A stretch of 64,000 bases of DNA, taken from assembly GCF_009600885.1 (NCBI RefSeq), contig NZ_VCLA01000201.1, positions 100,062 through 164,061 on the forward strand, given 5' to 3'. The position numbers and the translations under genes were made by a program. This document shows, piece after piece, positions 8,481 to 16,207 of the stretch (within the stretch, counting starts at the first letter, position 1; every line of letters starts with the position of its first letter). Source of the DNA: Streptomyces jumonjinensis. GTDB lineage: Bacteria; Actinomycetota; Actinomycetes; Streptomycetales; Streptomycetaceae. Under the pieces are notes generated by a model. That model was not told the DNA's origin and did not search any database. It saw nothing but the letters and a program-made list of their open reading frames with translations.

Positions 8481-8551
8481 TCTGACAGGATGGTGGAGCC
8501 GCAGCGGGTCAAGGGACAGTAAAGACCTTATGTAGCCGCAGGTGAGAAAGA
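8481..8551 (+). promoter_or_regulatory. Probable CRISPR leader
   Basis: The 70 nt upstream of the first repeat is less GC-rich than its surroundings, includes GACAGTAAAGACCTTATG and ends GCAGGTGAGAAAGA directly at the repeat. The array's degenerate repeat is at the opposite end, and the repeat aligns with the E. coli type I-E repeat in the same orientation. The leader and promoter are therefore placed here. Confidence 0.5.
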
Positions 8552-9119
8552 GTGTTCCCCGCGCGGCGGGGGTGGACCGCTCGCGTCTCTCCTGCCGATC
8601 ATGGTGGAAGAGTGTTCCCCGCGCGGCGGGGGTGGACCGGTGCCGTCTCGTACCGTCCCGTCCGCCGGATCGTGTTCCCCGCGCGGCGGGGGTGGACCGA
8701 TCGACAGCCACGATCTGGGCGAGAAGCTGGGGTGTTCCCCGCGCGGCGGGGGTGGACCGGTGCTGTTCGCGATCGTGGTCACCGCGGTGATGTGTTCCCC
8801 GCGCGGCGGGGGTGGACCGATTCGGCGGTCCGACGCTGCCACCAGGGGAGTGTGTTCCCCGCGCGGCGGGGGTGGACCGGATGCCCGGTCCGTGACGCCT
8901 GCATGGAGTGGGTGTTCCCCGCGCGGCGGGGGTGGACCGTGTCGAGATTCAGAACGGACGGAGCCCCAGTAGTGTCCCCCGCGCGGCGGGGGTGGACCGG
9001 CGAGCCTTCACACATCGGGCATGACGGCGTCGTGTTCCCCGCGCGGCGGGGGTGGACCGGGAGACGACGGCTCCGACCCCGGGGAAGCAGCGTGTTCCCC
9101 GCGCGGCGAGGGTGGGCCA
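8552..9119 (+). CRISPR. Orphan type I-E-like CRISPR array, 10 repeats
   Basis: Ten 28-nt repeats start at 8552, 8612, 8672, 8732, 8792, 8852, 8912, 8972, 9032 and 9092, exactly every 60 nt, separating nine unrelated 32-nt spacers. The repeat begins GTGTTCCCCGC and ends GGGGGTGGACCG. CCCCGC pairs with GCGGGG around a 3-nt loop, one base shorter than the 29-nt E. coli-type repeat. The repeat at 8972 has one T-to-C change and the last (9092) is degenerate, so new spacers enter at the left. No cas gene lies in the window, so any function would rely on Cas proteins supplied elsewhere. Some spacers translate plausibly (the fourth reads VLFAIVVTAVM in one frame), consistent with coding protospacers. 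Confidence 0.93.
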
Positions 9120-9153
9120 GTTCCACCCCCGCCGCACGGTGCCCCGGAGGCGG

Positions 9154-10206
9154 TCACCGCCAGATGCCTCGGCGGCGCATCAGCTCAATCTGGGGGAGCG
9201 TGACCTTCTCCAGGTAGGGGCCGTGGCGGTACGGCGGCCGTTCGGCGTAAAGGTTCTTGGGGTAGATGGGCTTGTCGTAGACGATGCGGTACAGCTCCGT
9301 GCGCAGGTCCTTGGCGTTGTTCGTCCAGGCGGCTGTGGTGCGTCGGCGGCGGAGGGCGGCGATGTCGATGGTCGCGGTGACGAAGGTGGCGACGCCTCCG
9401 TGGTCGACGCGGCCGGCCGTCTGGCCGAAGGGGTCGGTGATGGTGGACTGGCCGCCGAAGAAGTCGACGCGGTGTCCGTCGCGTCCGGTGTACGCGGCCG
9501 GGTTGGGGGCGAGGACGTACATGCCGTTGTCGAGGGCGCGGGCCCGGTTCTGGATCTCGAAGGCCCCAGAGGCGACCCCAGGCAGGGGGTAGCTGGTTCG
9601 GTACGCAATCTCGCACCCGTTGAGAGCAAGGGCGCGGGCATTCTCTGGGAACGCGGCCTCGTTGGCCATCATGACGCCGAGGCGGCCGATGGGGGTGTCG
9701 GCGACGGGCCAGAAGGCGTTGAGGCAGCGGCCGTAGATCTCGGTCCACCGGTCGAAGACGTCGTGAGGGCTCATGCTGTGCTCGATCAGAGGCAGGGGGG
9801 TGAGCTTGTGGTGGCGCAGGATGATCTCGCCGCTGGGGTTGATGACGAAGCCGACGTTGAAGTAGCGGCCGGGGAAGTAGGGGTGGCGGGCCTTGGCCTG
9901 GGCCATCAGGTAGACGTCGAATTTGCGTGCCCAGGAGGCGAGTTCTTGGGTCTCGGGGCCGGGTATGTCGATGGCGCAGGCGCGGGCGTAGGTCTCGTGG
10001 TCGAGGTCGTGGATCTCGTCGGCGAAGCCCTGGAGTGAGCCTTCGGGGAGCACGAGAAGGCGTACGGGAAGGTCGAGGCTGCCCATGGAGACCGCTGAGC
10101 GGGCGAGTCGGTGCAGGCGCTGGAGGTTGGTGTGGATGTCGGCCCGGTTCTGGATCTCGGTTATCTCGGGGATGAGGCCGACGGCGGTGTAGGGGGCTGG
10201 AGACAC
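9154..10206 (-). CDS. Nitrilase/amidase-fold protein, catalytic Cys apparently absent
   Basis: The 350-residue protein has the carbon-nitrogen hydrolase fold. The Glu of the triad is in LLVLPEGSLQGF (E55) and the Lys in LRHHKLTPL (K134), but the position of the nucleophilic Cys (C-H-D-G-x-F-P-E in aliphatic amidases) reads MANEAAFPE, placing Ala181-Asn182 there. The C-terminus resembles amidase/nitrilase relatives (EIQNRARALDNGMYVLAPN). GTG 10206 is chosen because AAGGAG lies 5 nt upstream; ATG 10236 is weaker. It runs opposite to the phage late operon and converges on the CRISPR array. It may be a pseudoenzyme or use a different nucleophile. Confidence 0.75.
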   Translation of the reverse strand: MSPAPYTAVGLIPEITEIQNRADIHTNLQRLHRLARSAVSMGSLDLPVRLLVLPEGSLQGFADEIHDLDHETYARACAIDIPGPETQELASWARKFDVYLMAQAKARHPYFPGRYFNVGFVINPSGEIILRHHKLTPLPLIEHSMSPHDVFDRWTEIYGRCLNAFWPVADTPIGRLGVMMANEAAFPENARALALNGCEIAYRTSYPLPGVASGAFEIQNRARALDNGMYVLAPNPAAYTGRDGHRVDFFGGQSTITDPFGQTAGRVDHGGVATFVTATIDIAALRRRRTTAAWTNNAKDLRTELYRIVYDKPIYPKNLYAERPPYRHGPYLEKVTLPQIELMRRRGIWR

Positions 10207-10332
10207 GGGGGCTCCTTCGTCTCGGGTCGCTGTCATCCTGGGCCCGTGGTCGGACAGGATTTCGTCCGAACGAATGTCTGACGGGCTGGTTAGACTGATC
10301 GCAGCGCGGGGGCGCGCACCAGGAGGAGTTGC

Positions 10333-11034
10333 ATGGCCCGGCCCCTGCCGACTCGTGAGCCCGTCGGCTACCGCGACGATGGGCGACCGATTTTCCCGAT
10401 CCTCGGGGCTTCGTCCGAGGACGATTCGAACGATCACCTGGACGACGCCGACGACGGCGGTGGCGGCCAGGAGCATCAGGTCACGGTCACCCAGGACCGG
10501 TTGAAGCGGATGCTGACGCGGGAGAAGGCGCAAGGCGAGCGCGCGGCGGTCAAGCGCCTCATGGCTGCTCTGGGATTCGAGACGCCGAAGGCGCTGACGG
10601 AGTTCGTGACCGCGAAGCGGGAAGCCGATCAGGCCGCCCTGTCGGAGGCCGAGAGGCGGGAGCAGCAGGCCGCCGATCGGGAGCTGGAGGCGGCGCGGCG
10701 CGAGGATGCGGCGGCCGAGCGGGAGCGGGCGGCGCTGCGGCGCGCGGTGCTGGTCGGGCTCGGGGCGTCTGGTGACGACCTGGTGGATGCCGAACGTCTC
10801 CTCGCTGATGAGAATGACGCTGACGAGGCGCAGCTTCAGGCCGCGGGGGAGGCGCTCCGGGTACGGCGGCCGGAGCTGTTCGGTGAGGTGCGAACCCCTG
10901 TGCCGGCTGCTCCGGGTGGGGCTCCGGCTGGTCGGGCTCCGTCGCGGACGGCACCGGTGCAGAAGCCGGGTGCGGTGGGGTTGGACATGGCCCGTCGCCG
11001 TGGGTTGATTCCGGAGTCCGGCGAGAGCCGCTGA
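10333..11034 (+). CDS. Phage scaffolding protein
   Basis: The 233-residue protein has an acidic N-terminus and then an unbroken charged coiled-coil (about 55-180, rich in Glu, Arg and Ala), followed by a Pro/Ala-rich linker and a basic C-terminus. This is the usual build of scaffold proteins that template procapsid assembly and are then removed. It directly precedes the decoration and capsid genes. ATG 10333 has an AGGAGGAG site 6 nt upstream. Confidence 0.75.
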   Translation: MARPLPTREPVGYRDDGRPIFPILGASSEDDSNDHLDDADDGGGGQEHQVTVTQDRLKRMLTREKAQGERAAVKRLMAALGFETPKALTEFVTAKREADQAALSEAERREQQAADRELEAARREDAAAERERAALRRAVLVGLGASGDDLVDAERLLADENDADEAQLQAAGEALRVRRPELFGEVRTPVPAAPGGAPAGRAPSRTAPVQKPGAVGLDMARRRGLIPESGESR

Positions 11035-11144
11035 TCTTCGGCTTGCAGGAGCTGGGGGACCACGCCCCCTTCATGAACCCGTGGACGGCACCGCCCTGTG
11101 GGCGGGTGCGCGGACCTTTACCGCATCGTCCATGGAGACACAGC

Positions 11145-11561
11145 GTGACCATCCATCCTGTTTCATCCAGCCAGCACGTGACCGCCAACCGTGAGTGGCT
11201 GGCGTCCAAGCACGGTCTGGACTCGACCGACACCATCACCCTCGACCTGAACCTGTTCACCGAGGGTGTCCACTTCGAGACCGCCGAGGACTGCGACCCG
11301 TACGGCCGGGTGTTCTCCGGCGTACCGGTGGCCCGGGTCAAGGAGTCGGGTCTGTACGGGCCGTACGACCCGGAGGCGACCTGCGGCCGTCAGGTGCTGC
11401 GTGGCTTCGTCGTCGCGGAGGTGCCTGTCGCGCCGGGGCAGACCCGGGTCCCGGCCGCCCTGCTGTGGCACGGTGCCGTGAAGGCATCGAAGGTCCCCGG
11501 TGGCATCGACGTGTCCCAGCTGTCCTGGCACCCGCGGGCCGCGCTGGTCCGCTTCGTCTGA
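11145..11561 (+). CDS. Head decoration protein (lambda gpD-like)
   Basis: At 138 residues the size and position fit a lambda gpD-like decoration protein that caps capsid hexamers. The beta-rich central part reads TLDLNLFTEGVHFETAEDCDPYGRVFSG then VLRGFVVAEVPV. GTG 11145 has GGAG 7 nt upstream; longer in-frame starts lack a ribosome site. The gene lies between scaffold and capsid, the lambda-like order. Confidence 0.7.
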   Translation: MTIHPVSSSQHVTANREWLASKHGLDSTDTITLDLNLFTEGVHFETAEDCDPYGRVFSGVPVARVKESGLYGPYDPEATCGRQVLRGFVVAEVPVAPGQTRVPAALLWHGAVKASKVPGGIDVSQLSWHPRAALVRFV

Positions 11562-11575
11562 TCGGGGCCTGAACA

Positions 11576-12625
11576 GTGACGATTCAGGACCTGCTGAAGG
11601 ACGTTGCGGTCGTTGACCTGACGGCCTTCGCGCGGGCGATTCCGTCGCCGAAGGACTTCCTGCTCACCCAGACGATCTTCCCGACGATGGAGCTGCGCCA
11701 GGTCAAGTGGCGTACCCGGGACTCGGGGCGATACGTCAACGTGGCGAAGTACAGGAGCTTTGACGCGTCGGTGCCGTTCGCGACACGCGAGGCGTGGCAG
11801 ACCTCCCGCGAAGGCGCGCTGCCTCCGCTCGGGCAGAAGCTCATCGTCGGGGAGCAGGAGCAGATCCTGCTCGAAGCGTCACACGGCGCGGACCAGGACC
11901 GGCTGATCGAGCTGCTGTACGACGATGTGGAGCGGCATGTCGAGGCGATCCGGTCGCGGCTGGAGCTGGCGGCTGGGGATGTTCTGACCGACGGGAAGTT
12001 CACTCTCGACCAGGAGAACGGGCTCACCCTGGAGGTGGACTGGAACGTCCCCGCGGCGAACATGCCGGTCGCTCGCCGGCCCTGGTCCGATCCGGAGTCC
12101 GATCCGATCGCGGACGAACTCCGGTGGATCCAGCACCTGGACGACGTCGGGGTGCCCGAGCCGGAGTTGGCGGTCACCTCACGGAAGGCGTTTTCGCACC
12201 TCGCGGGCAATGCCGCGTACCGGGCGGCGTACTACGGGTCGGTGCATCCGTCGACCACGCCGACGGCGACGCTGACTCCGGGGCAGATCAACACGGTGCG
12301 CGGCACCTACGGGCTCCCGCCCGTGACGTTCTACAAGGCTCAGGTGCGGGTGGACGGCACCTCGCGGAAGGTGCTGCCGGAGGACCGGTGGATTCTGGTG
12401 CCGCCGGAGCGGGAGAAGTGGGCGCAAACGATGTTCGGTGTGACGGCCGAGGGGCTGGTGCTGTCCCGTGGCTCGAACCCGGAGATCGTGAAGGAGGACG
12501 CGCCGGGGATCATCATCACCCGCGGGGTGCAGGATGACCCGGTTCAGATCTGGACCAAGGGCGCGGCGGTCGGGATGCCGGTGATGCACACCCCGGACGC
12601 GCACATCGTGGCGAAGGTGCTGTGA
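11576..12625 (+). CDS. Major capsid protein (gpE family)
   Basis: The 349-residue coat protein resembles the lambda gpE-type capsid family. It has an N-terminal helix, FLLTQTIFPTMELRQVKWRT, the long spine-like helix LIELLYDDVERHVEAIRSRLELAAGDVLTDGKF, and a C-terminal beta domain with PVMHTPDAHIVAKVL. It follows the decoration gene by 14 nt and overlaps the next gene at TGATG. Confidence 0.85.
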   Translation: MTIQDLLKDVAVVDLTAFARAIPSPKDFLLTQTIFPTMELRQVKWRTRDSGRYVNVAKYRSFDASVPFATREAWQTSREGALPPLGQKLIVGEQEQILLEASHGADQDRLIELLYDDVERHVEAIRSRLELAAGDVLTDGKFTLDQENGLTLEVDWNVPAANMPVARRPWSDPESDPIADELRWIQHLDDVGVPEPELAVTSRKAFSHLAGNAAYRAAYYGSVHPSTTPTATLTPGQINTVRGTYGLPPVTFYKAQVRVDGTSRKVLPEDRWILVPPEREKWAQTMFGVTAEGLVLSRGSNPEIVKEDAPGIIITRGVQDDPVQIWTKGAAVGMPVMHTPDAHIVAKVL

Positions 12626-12897
12626 TGCCGATGCCCCGACGGCTGAAGGCGGCCGTGTTCGTCCGCGATCCGGCCACCCGGGAGGAGCTGGTGCTGCGGC
12701 CCGGTGACGCCCCGGAGCCGGAGATCGCGGCGCTGGTGACCCATCCGGACGCGTGGGACGGCCCGGCCGAGGACCCGGAGGAGGATGTGGCGTCCTCGTC
12801 GCCCGGCTCCACGCCGGCGGGGAAGCCTGCCGGGGACGAGGCGGGGACCGGGCGCAAGACCGCGTCGCGTCGTCCGCGTTCCGCGTCCTCGGACTGA
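12625..12897 (+). CDS. Small phage head-region protein, 90 aa
   Basis: ATG 12625 overlaps the capsid stop. The N-terminal half is ordered (RRLKAAVFVRDPATREELVLRPGDAPEPEIAALV), and the C-terminal half is Pro/Ser/Gly-rich and ends basic. Position suggests a head completion or head-tail role, but no family is recognised. Confidence 0.6.
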   Translation: MPMPRRLKAAVFVRDPATREELVLRPGDAPEPEIAALVTHPDAWDGPAEDPEEDVASSSPGSTPAGKPAGDEAGTGRKTASRRPRSASSD

Positions 12898-12901
12898 CCC
12901 T

Positions 12902-13303
12902 GTGCCCGAACCGGCCCGCTGCCAGGACGTCCTGGCAGCGGGCCGCCGTATGCGAACGGAGACCCGCTTCGTGGACGAGTTTCAGCGGTCCTGGCTCCTG
13001 GCCCAGCTCGGCCCCGACACCGACCCGGCCGATCTGGAGCGCCGCTATTTCCGGCTCCGGTCGGTGCGCGCGGTGGCGCTGGAGGTCCTGGGCGAGCGGC
13101 GGGCGAAGCTCCTCGCGGACCCCTTGAAGGTCACCGTGGACGGGGTTGTCACGATGGACTTGCAGGAGAACCTGCGGGGCATCGAGCGGCAGATCGAACA
13201 CGTCCGTCAGCTCCCGGCGCCGGACGGCCCGGACGACGAGGAGCCGGACGAGTCCACGGTGCTGGTGGTGACGACGCTGTTCCCGGGGCGGCGCACCCGG
13301 TAG
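12902..13303 (+). CDS. Phage head-region protein, 133 aa
   Basis: GTG 12902 starts 4 nt after the preceding stop. The protein is mostly helical (RFVDEFQRSWLLAQLGPD then DPADLERRYFRLRSV), with the segment DPLKVTVDGVVTMDLQENLRGIERQIEHV and an acidic tail. A connector or neck role is inferred from position. It is the last head gene before the 14-kb biosynthetic insertion; connector-type genes resume only at 27729. Confidence 0.6.
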   Translation: MPEPARCQDVLAAGRRMRTETRFVDEFQRSWLLAQLGPDTDPADLERRYFRLRSVRAVALEVLGERRAKLLADPLKVTVDGVVTMDLQENLRGIERQIEHVRQLPAPDGPDDEEPDESTVLVVTTLFPGRRTR

Positions 13304-13433
13304 ACCTGTTGGGGCGGGCGGCCGAGCGCGAGGGGATGGCGGAATCGCAGGGGTCGCGCAGGTTGGGGTCGGTAGGGTCGACTTGACCTTCGGGGCCACG
13401 GGGATGGTCCTGCGCACCGGCGAAGGGGATGGA

Positions 13434-13703
13434 ATGTCGATGCAGAATGTTCCTTGGGGACTGGGCTTAGTGACTGACCGGCTGCCGGTGTCGCCGCCGC
13501 CCTACGCGCACGTCGAGCTGGACCCGCTGACGCAGCTTGCCCGCTACACCGATGAGACCGGGCAGGTCATCGAGATGGGGAAGCACGGCACGAACAAGAC
13601 GAAGGGAACGACGTCGAAGTCCGGGGGATCGGGTGGCACCGACGGTCAGGGGCCGAAGCCCCAGGTTGAGGACGATGTGACGACCGACTACGAAGCCGAC
13701 TGA
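13434..13703 (+). CDS. ATP-grasp-modified RiPP precursor peptide
   Basis: The 89-residue peptide fits the actinobacterial ATP-grasp target family. It has the conserved leader PWGLGLVTDRLPVSPPPYAHVELDP followed by ARYTDETGQVIEMGKHGT, then a disordered core rich in Thr/Ser/Lys (TNKTKGTTSKSGGSGG) and a terminal acidic stretch (VEDDVTTDYEAD). In graspetides, Thr/Ser hydroxyls or Lys amines are joined to Asp/Glu side chains by the ligase. ATG 13434 follows AGGGGA closely; ATG 13440 is a second possible start. A TAGGGT at 13373-13378 could be the -10. Ligase and methyltransferase follow directly. Confidence 0.75.
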   Translation: MSMQNVPWGLGLVTDRLPVSPPPYAHVELDPLTQLARYTDETGQVIEMGKHGTNKTKGTTSKSGGSGGTDGQGPKPQVEDDVTTDYEAD

Positions 13704-13707
13704 GCCG

Positions 13708-14685
13708 GTGGGCCAGGCAGTGGTGGTGGTGACGTCCCTGGAAGACGTCACCGCGGATCTCGTCATTGAGGAGCTGAACGACCTCGGCGCGACGGTCGTG
13801 CGGGTCGATCCGGCTGACATCGGCCCTGATCGGATGTTTGGGGCCGCGTTGGGCCCCCGCGGGTGGACGGGGTCGTTGACGACCCCGAGCCGCACGGTGG
13901 CGTTCGAGGAGATCGGGGCCGTGTACTACCGGCGGCCGAGCCCCTGGCTGATGCCTCGCTTCGAAGGAGCCGATGAGCGGACGCGCGCGTTCGCCGCGGC
14001 GGAGGCGAAGCACGGCCTCGGCGGCATTCTGACGAACATCCCGGGGTGCCGGTACGTGAATCATCCGGCTGCCGTCACCCGGGCGGAGTTCAAAGCTGCC
14101 CAGCTCCAGACGGCCGTGGGGATCGGCCTGGTGGTGCCCCCGACGCTGATCACCAACGACGCCGAGCGGGCGCGCACCTTCGCCGCGGAGCACGGTCCGG
14201 TGGTCTACAAGCCCTTCCGGGGCCTGCCCGTCTCGGACGACGGGCAGGCCGGCGCGATCTGGGCTCAGCGGATCAACCCGGAAACGCTGGATGAGTCCGT
14301 TGCCCTGACCGCGCACCTGTTTCAGGCCGAGGTGCCGAAGACGGCGGACGTCCGGATCACTGTGGTGGGGCAGAAGGTCTTTGCTCAGCGGATCTGCGCC
14401 CCTGACGGGGCCTTGGACTGGCGGCGCGGCGACTGGGACGCGCTGGAGCACCGGCCCCTCACCGTTCCCCCTGCGGTCGCCGAGGCCCTGGTCACGTACC
14501 TGGACGCCTTCGGGCTCGTCTTCGGCTGCTTTGACTTCGCGCTGCGGGAGGACCTTCCCCATGACGCGCCGGAGCGGTTCACGTTCATCGAGTGCAACCC
14601 CAACGGACAGTGGGGGTGGCTGCCCGACTCCACCGACATCGCCGTGGCCTTCGCCCGCCTCCTGATGGAAGGACCCCAACCATGA
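13708..14685 (+). CDS. ATP-grasp ribosomal peptide maturase
   Basis: The 325-residue ligase belongs to the RimK-like ATP-grasp group that makes side-chain ester or amide links in graspetides. Visible features are the N-terminal VVVVTSLEDVTADLVIEEL, the family YYRRPSPW, the ATP-binding GPVVYKPFRG, DVRITVVGQKVFAQRI, and the metal-binding FIECNPNGQWGWLP near the C-terminus. GTG 13708 begins 4 nt after the precursor stop, and its own stop overlaps the methyltransferase start (ATGA). Confidence 0.88.
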   Translation: MGQAVVVVTSLEDVTADLVIEELNDLGATVVRVDPADIGPDRMFGAALGPRGWTGSLTTPSRTVAFEEIGAVYYRRPSPWLMPRFEGADERTRAFAAAEAKHGLGGILTNIPGCRYVNHPAAVTRAEFKAAQLQTAVGIGLVVPPTLITNDAERARTFAAEHGPVVYKPFRGLPVSDDGQAGAIWAQRINPETLDESVALTAHLFQAEVPKTADVRITVVGQKVFAQRICAPDGALDWRRGDWDALEHRPLTVPPAVAEALVTYLDAFGLVFGCFDFALREDLPHDAPERFTFIECNPNGQWGWLPDSTDIAVAFARLLMEGPQP

Positions 14686-15869
14686 CCGGCACAGGCGACA
14701 CTGAGCGCGCGCGGCGACTCCGGAGCGAACTGGCCGCTGCCGTGGTGCGCGACGAACGGGCCGATGGCTGGCGTCAGGCCGTGGAGACGGTTCCCCGACA
14801 CCGGTTCACCCCCGGGTTCTACCTGCCGGCCGAGAAGCCCTCACCGCGGGGGTTCACGTGGTGGGAGCCGGTCACCGCCGAGCATGATCCCGAGCGGTGG
14901 CTCACCGCCGCCTACACCAACCAGAGCCTCGTCACCCAGCTCGACGGCGACGAGCCCGACTGGGAGAATCCCGAGCCCCGCGACGGCGGCTCCCCCACCT
15001 CTTCGTCCACCCTGCCGTCGCTGGTACTGCGGATGTGGGAGGACGCGGACCTGGCCGAGGGCCAGGACATCCTGGAGATCGGGACGGGCACCGGATACTC
15101 CACCGCGCTGGCCTGCGAACGGTACGGGTCCGACGCCGTCACCACCGTCGAAGTCGACAATCACCGGCTCGAACAGGCGGCCACCGCTCTGTACGGCCTC
15201 GGCTACACGCCCGATCTCGCGGTAGCGGACGGCCTGTACGGCTACTGGCCGTCGGCCCCGTTCGACCGTGTCGTCGCCGCCTGCTCCGTCCGTACCGTTC
15301 CCCGGGCGTGGATCGCCCAGACCCGGCCCGGAGGGAAGATCCTGGTCACGCTCGGAGGCTGGCAGTTCGGCTTCGGCCGCACCCTGCTCACCGTCCACGC
15401 CGACGGCACCGCCAGTGGCCCGCTCCTGCCGGGAACCGTGTCCTTCATGCTCGCCCGCCCCCACCAGGCCCCCGGCTTCGGCAACCCCGCCCACTGGAGC
15501 TCGCTCCTGGCCGAGGCGTTTCCCACCACCACCCGTCACGCCATCGACTGGCTCACTGCTGAGACGGAGGAAGCGTTCTTCACCCGCTTCCTGATCCAGT
15601 CGGCCCTGCCGACCGGCCAGATCACCACGCTCGATGGGGCGACCTTCCTGATCGACGTCACCACCGGCTCGGTGGCCTCTCTCACCACCGAGGACGACGG
15701 GCTGTTCGTACGGCAGGCCGGGCCGGTTCGCCTCTGGGACCGTGCCGAAGAAGTCCTCGACGCGCACGCTGCGGCGGGTCACCCCGGCCCGGAGGAGTTC
15801 CGTCTCACCGTTGACGTGGTCGGGCAGCACCTCCAGCACCCCGAGATGCCCGCCATCTCCCTGCGGTGA
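14682..15869 (+). CDS. PIMT-like methyltransferase of ATP-grasp RiPP system
   Basis: The 395-residue protein has a protein L-isoaspartyl O-methyltransferase core. Motif I is ILEIGTGTGYSTALACERYG, followed by VTTVEVDNHRLEQAA and RPGGKILVTLGG, with an extra C-terminal domain of about 170 residues. In known graspetide clusters such enzymes methylate Asp in the cyclised peptide, leading to an aspartimide. Coupled to the ligase by a 4-bp overlap, it ends the operon at the hairpin 15913-15953. Confidence 0.85.
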   Translation: MTGTGDTERARRLRSELAAAVVRDERADGWRQAVETVPRHRFTPGFYLPAEKPSPRGFTWWEPVTAEHDPERWLTAAYTNQSLVTQLDGDEPDWENPEPRDGGSPTSSSTLPSLVLRMWEDADLAEGQDILEIGTGTGYSTALACERYGSDAVTTVEVDNHRLEQAATALYGLGYTPDLAVADGLYGYWPSAPFDRVVAACSVRTVPRAWIAQTRPGGKILVTLGGWQFGFGRTLLTVHADGTASGPLLPGTVSFMLARPHQAPGFGNPAHWSSLLAEAFPTTTRHAIDWLTAETEEAFFTRFLIQSALPTGQITTLDGATFLIDVTTGSVASLTTEDDGLFVRQAGPVRLWDRAEEVLDAHAAAGHPGPEEFRLTVDVVGQHLQHPEMPAISLR

Positions 15870-15912
15870 ACAAGCCTGCTGGTGGTCTCTGAGCCCGTGG
15901 CTTCCAATGGGC

Positions 15913-15953
15913 ATGGCCCGCGTCCCGGGCTTGCGGCCAGGGACACGGGCCAT
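15913..15953. terminator. Bidirectional terminator between convergent genes
   Basis: ATGGCCCG, a mismatch and GTCCC pair with GGGAC, a mismatch and CGGGCCAT around a 15-nt loop. It lies between the methyltransferase (+) and the DUF397 gene (-) and can end both. Confidence 0.65.
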
Positions 15954-15967
15954 GGTTCGTGGGTCGC

Positions 15968-16207
15968 TCAGATGCCGTTGGGCTCGCTCCGGGCGTCGAT
16001 GAAGCGGGTGAACGCGTCCGGGGAGACCATCAGCATGGGGCCGGTGGGGTTCTTCGAGTCGCGGATGGCGATGCCGCCGTGAGCGCGAACGTCGGCGACC
16101 TCGATGCAGTTGCCGTTGTCCTGTGTGCTGTAGCTGGACTTGAACCAGGCCAGCCCAGTGCGGCAGTCGGTGAGAGGTGCGTGCGGGGTTTCGGTGTTGC
16201 TGGTCAT
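15968..16207 (-). CDS. DUF397-domain protein
   Basis: The 79-residue protein has the DUF397 signature: LAWFKSSYSTQDNGNCIEVADV followed by GGIAIRDSKNPTGPMLMVSPDAFTRFI. These proteins are encoded next to XRE/DUF5753 regulators throughout Streptomyces and are thought to act with them, resembling an antitoxin or anti-regulator pair. ATG 16207 overlaps the stop of the upstream regulator gene by 4 nt, so the two are co-translated. Confidence 0.9.
   Translation of the reverse strand: MTSNTETPHAPLTDCRTGLAWFKSSYSTQDNGNCIEVADVRAHGGIAIRDSKNPTGPMLMVSPDAFTRFIDARSEPNGI

Noticed and set aside
8542..9217. Long open frames on both strands with repeated VPRAAGVDR, FPARRGWT and VHPRRAGNT units
   Set aside because: They are translations of the CRISPR repeats read in several frames; the exact 60-nt period with unrelated 32-nt spacers explains them.
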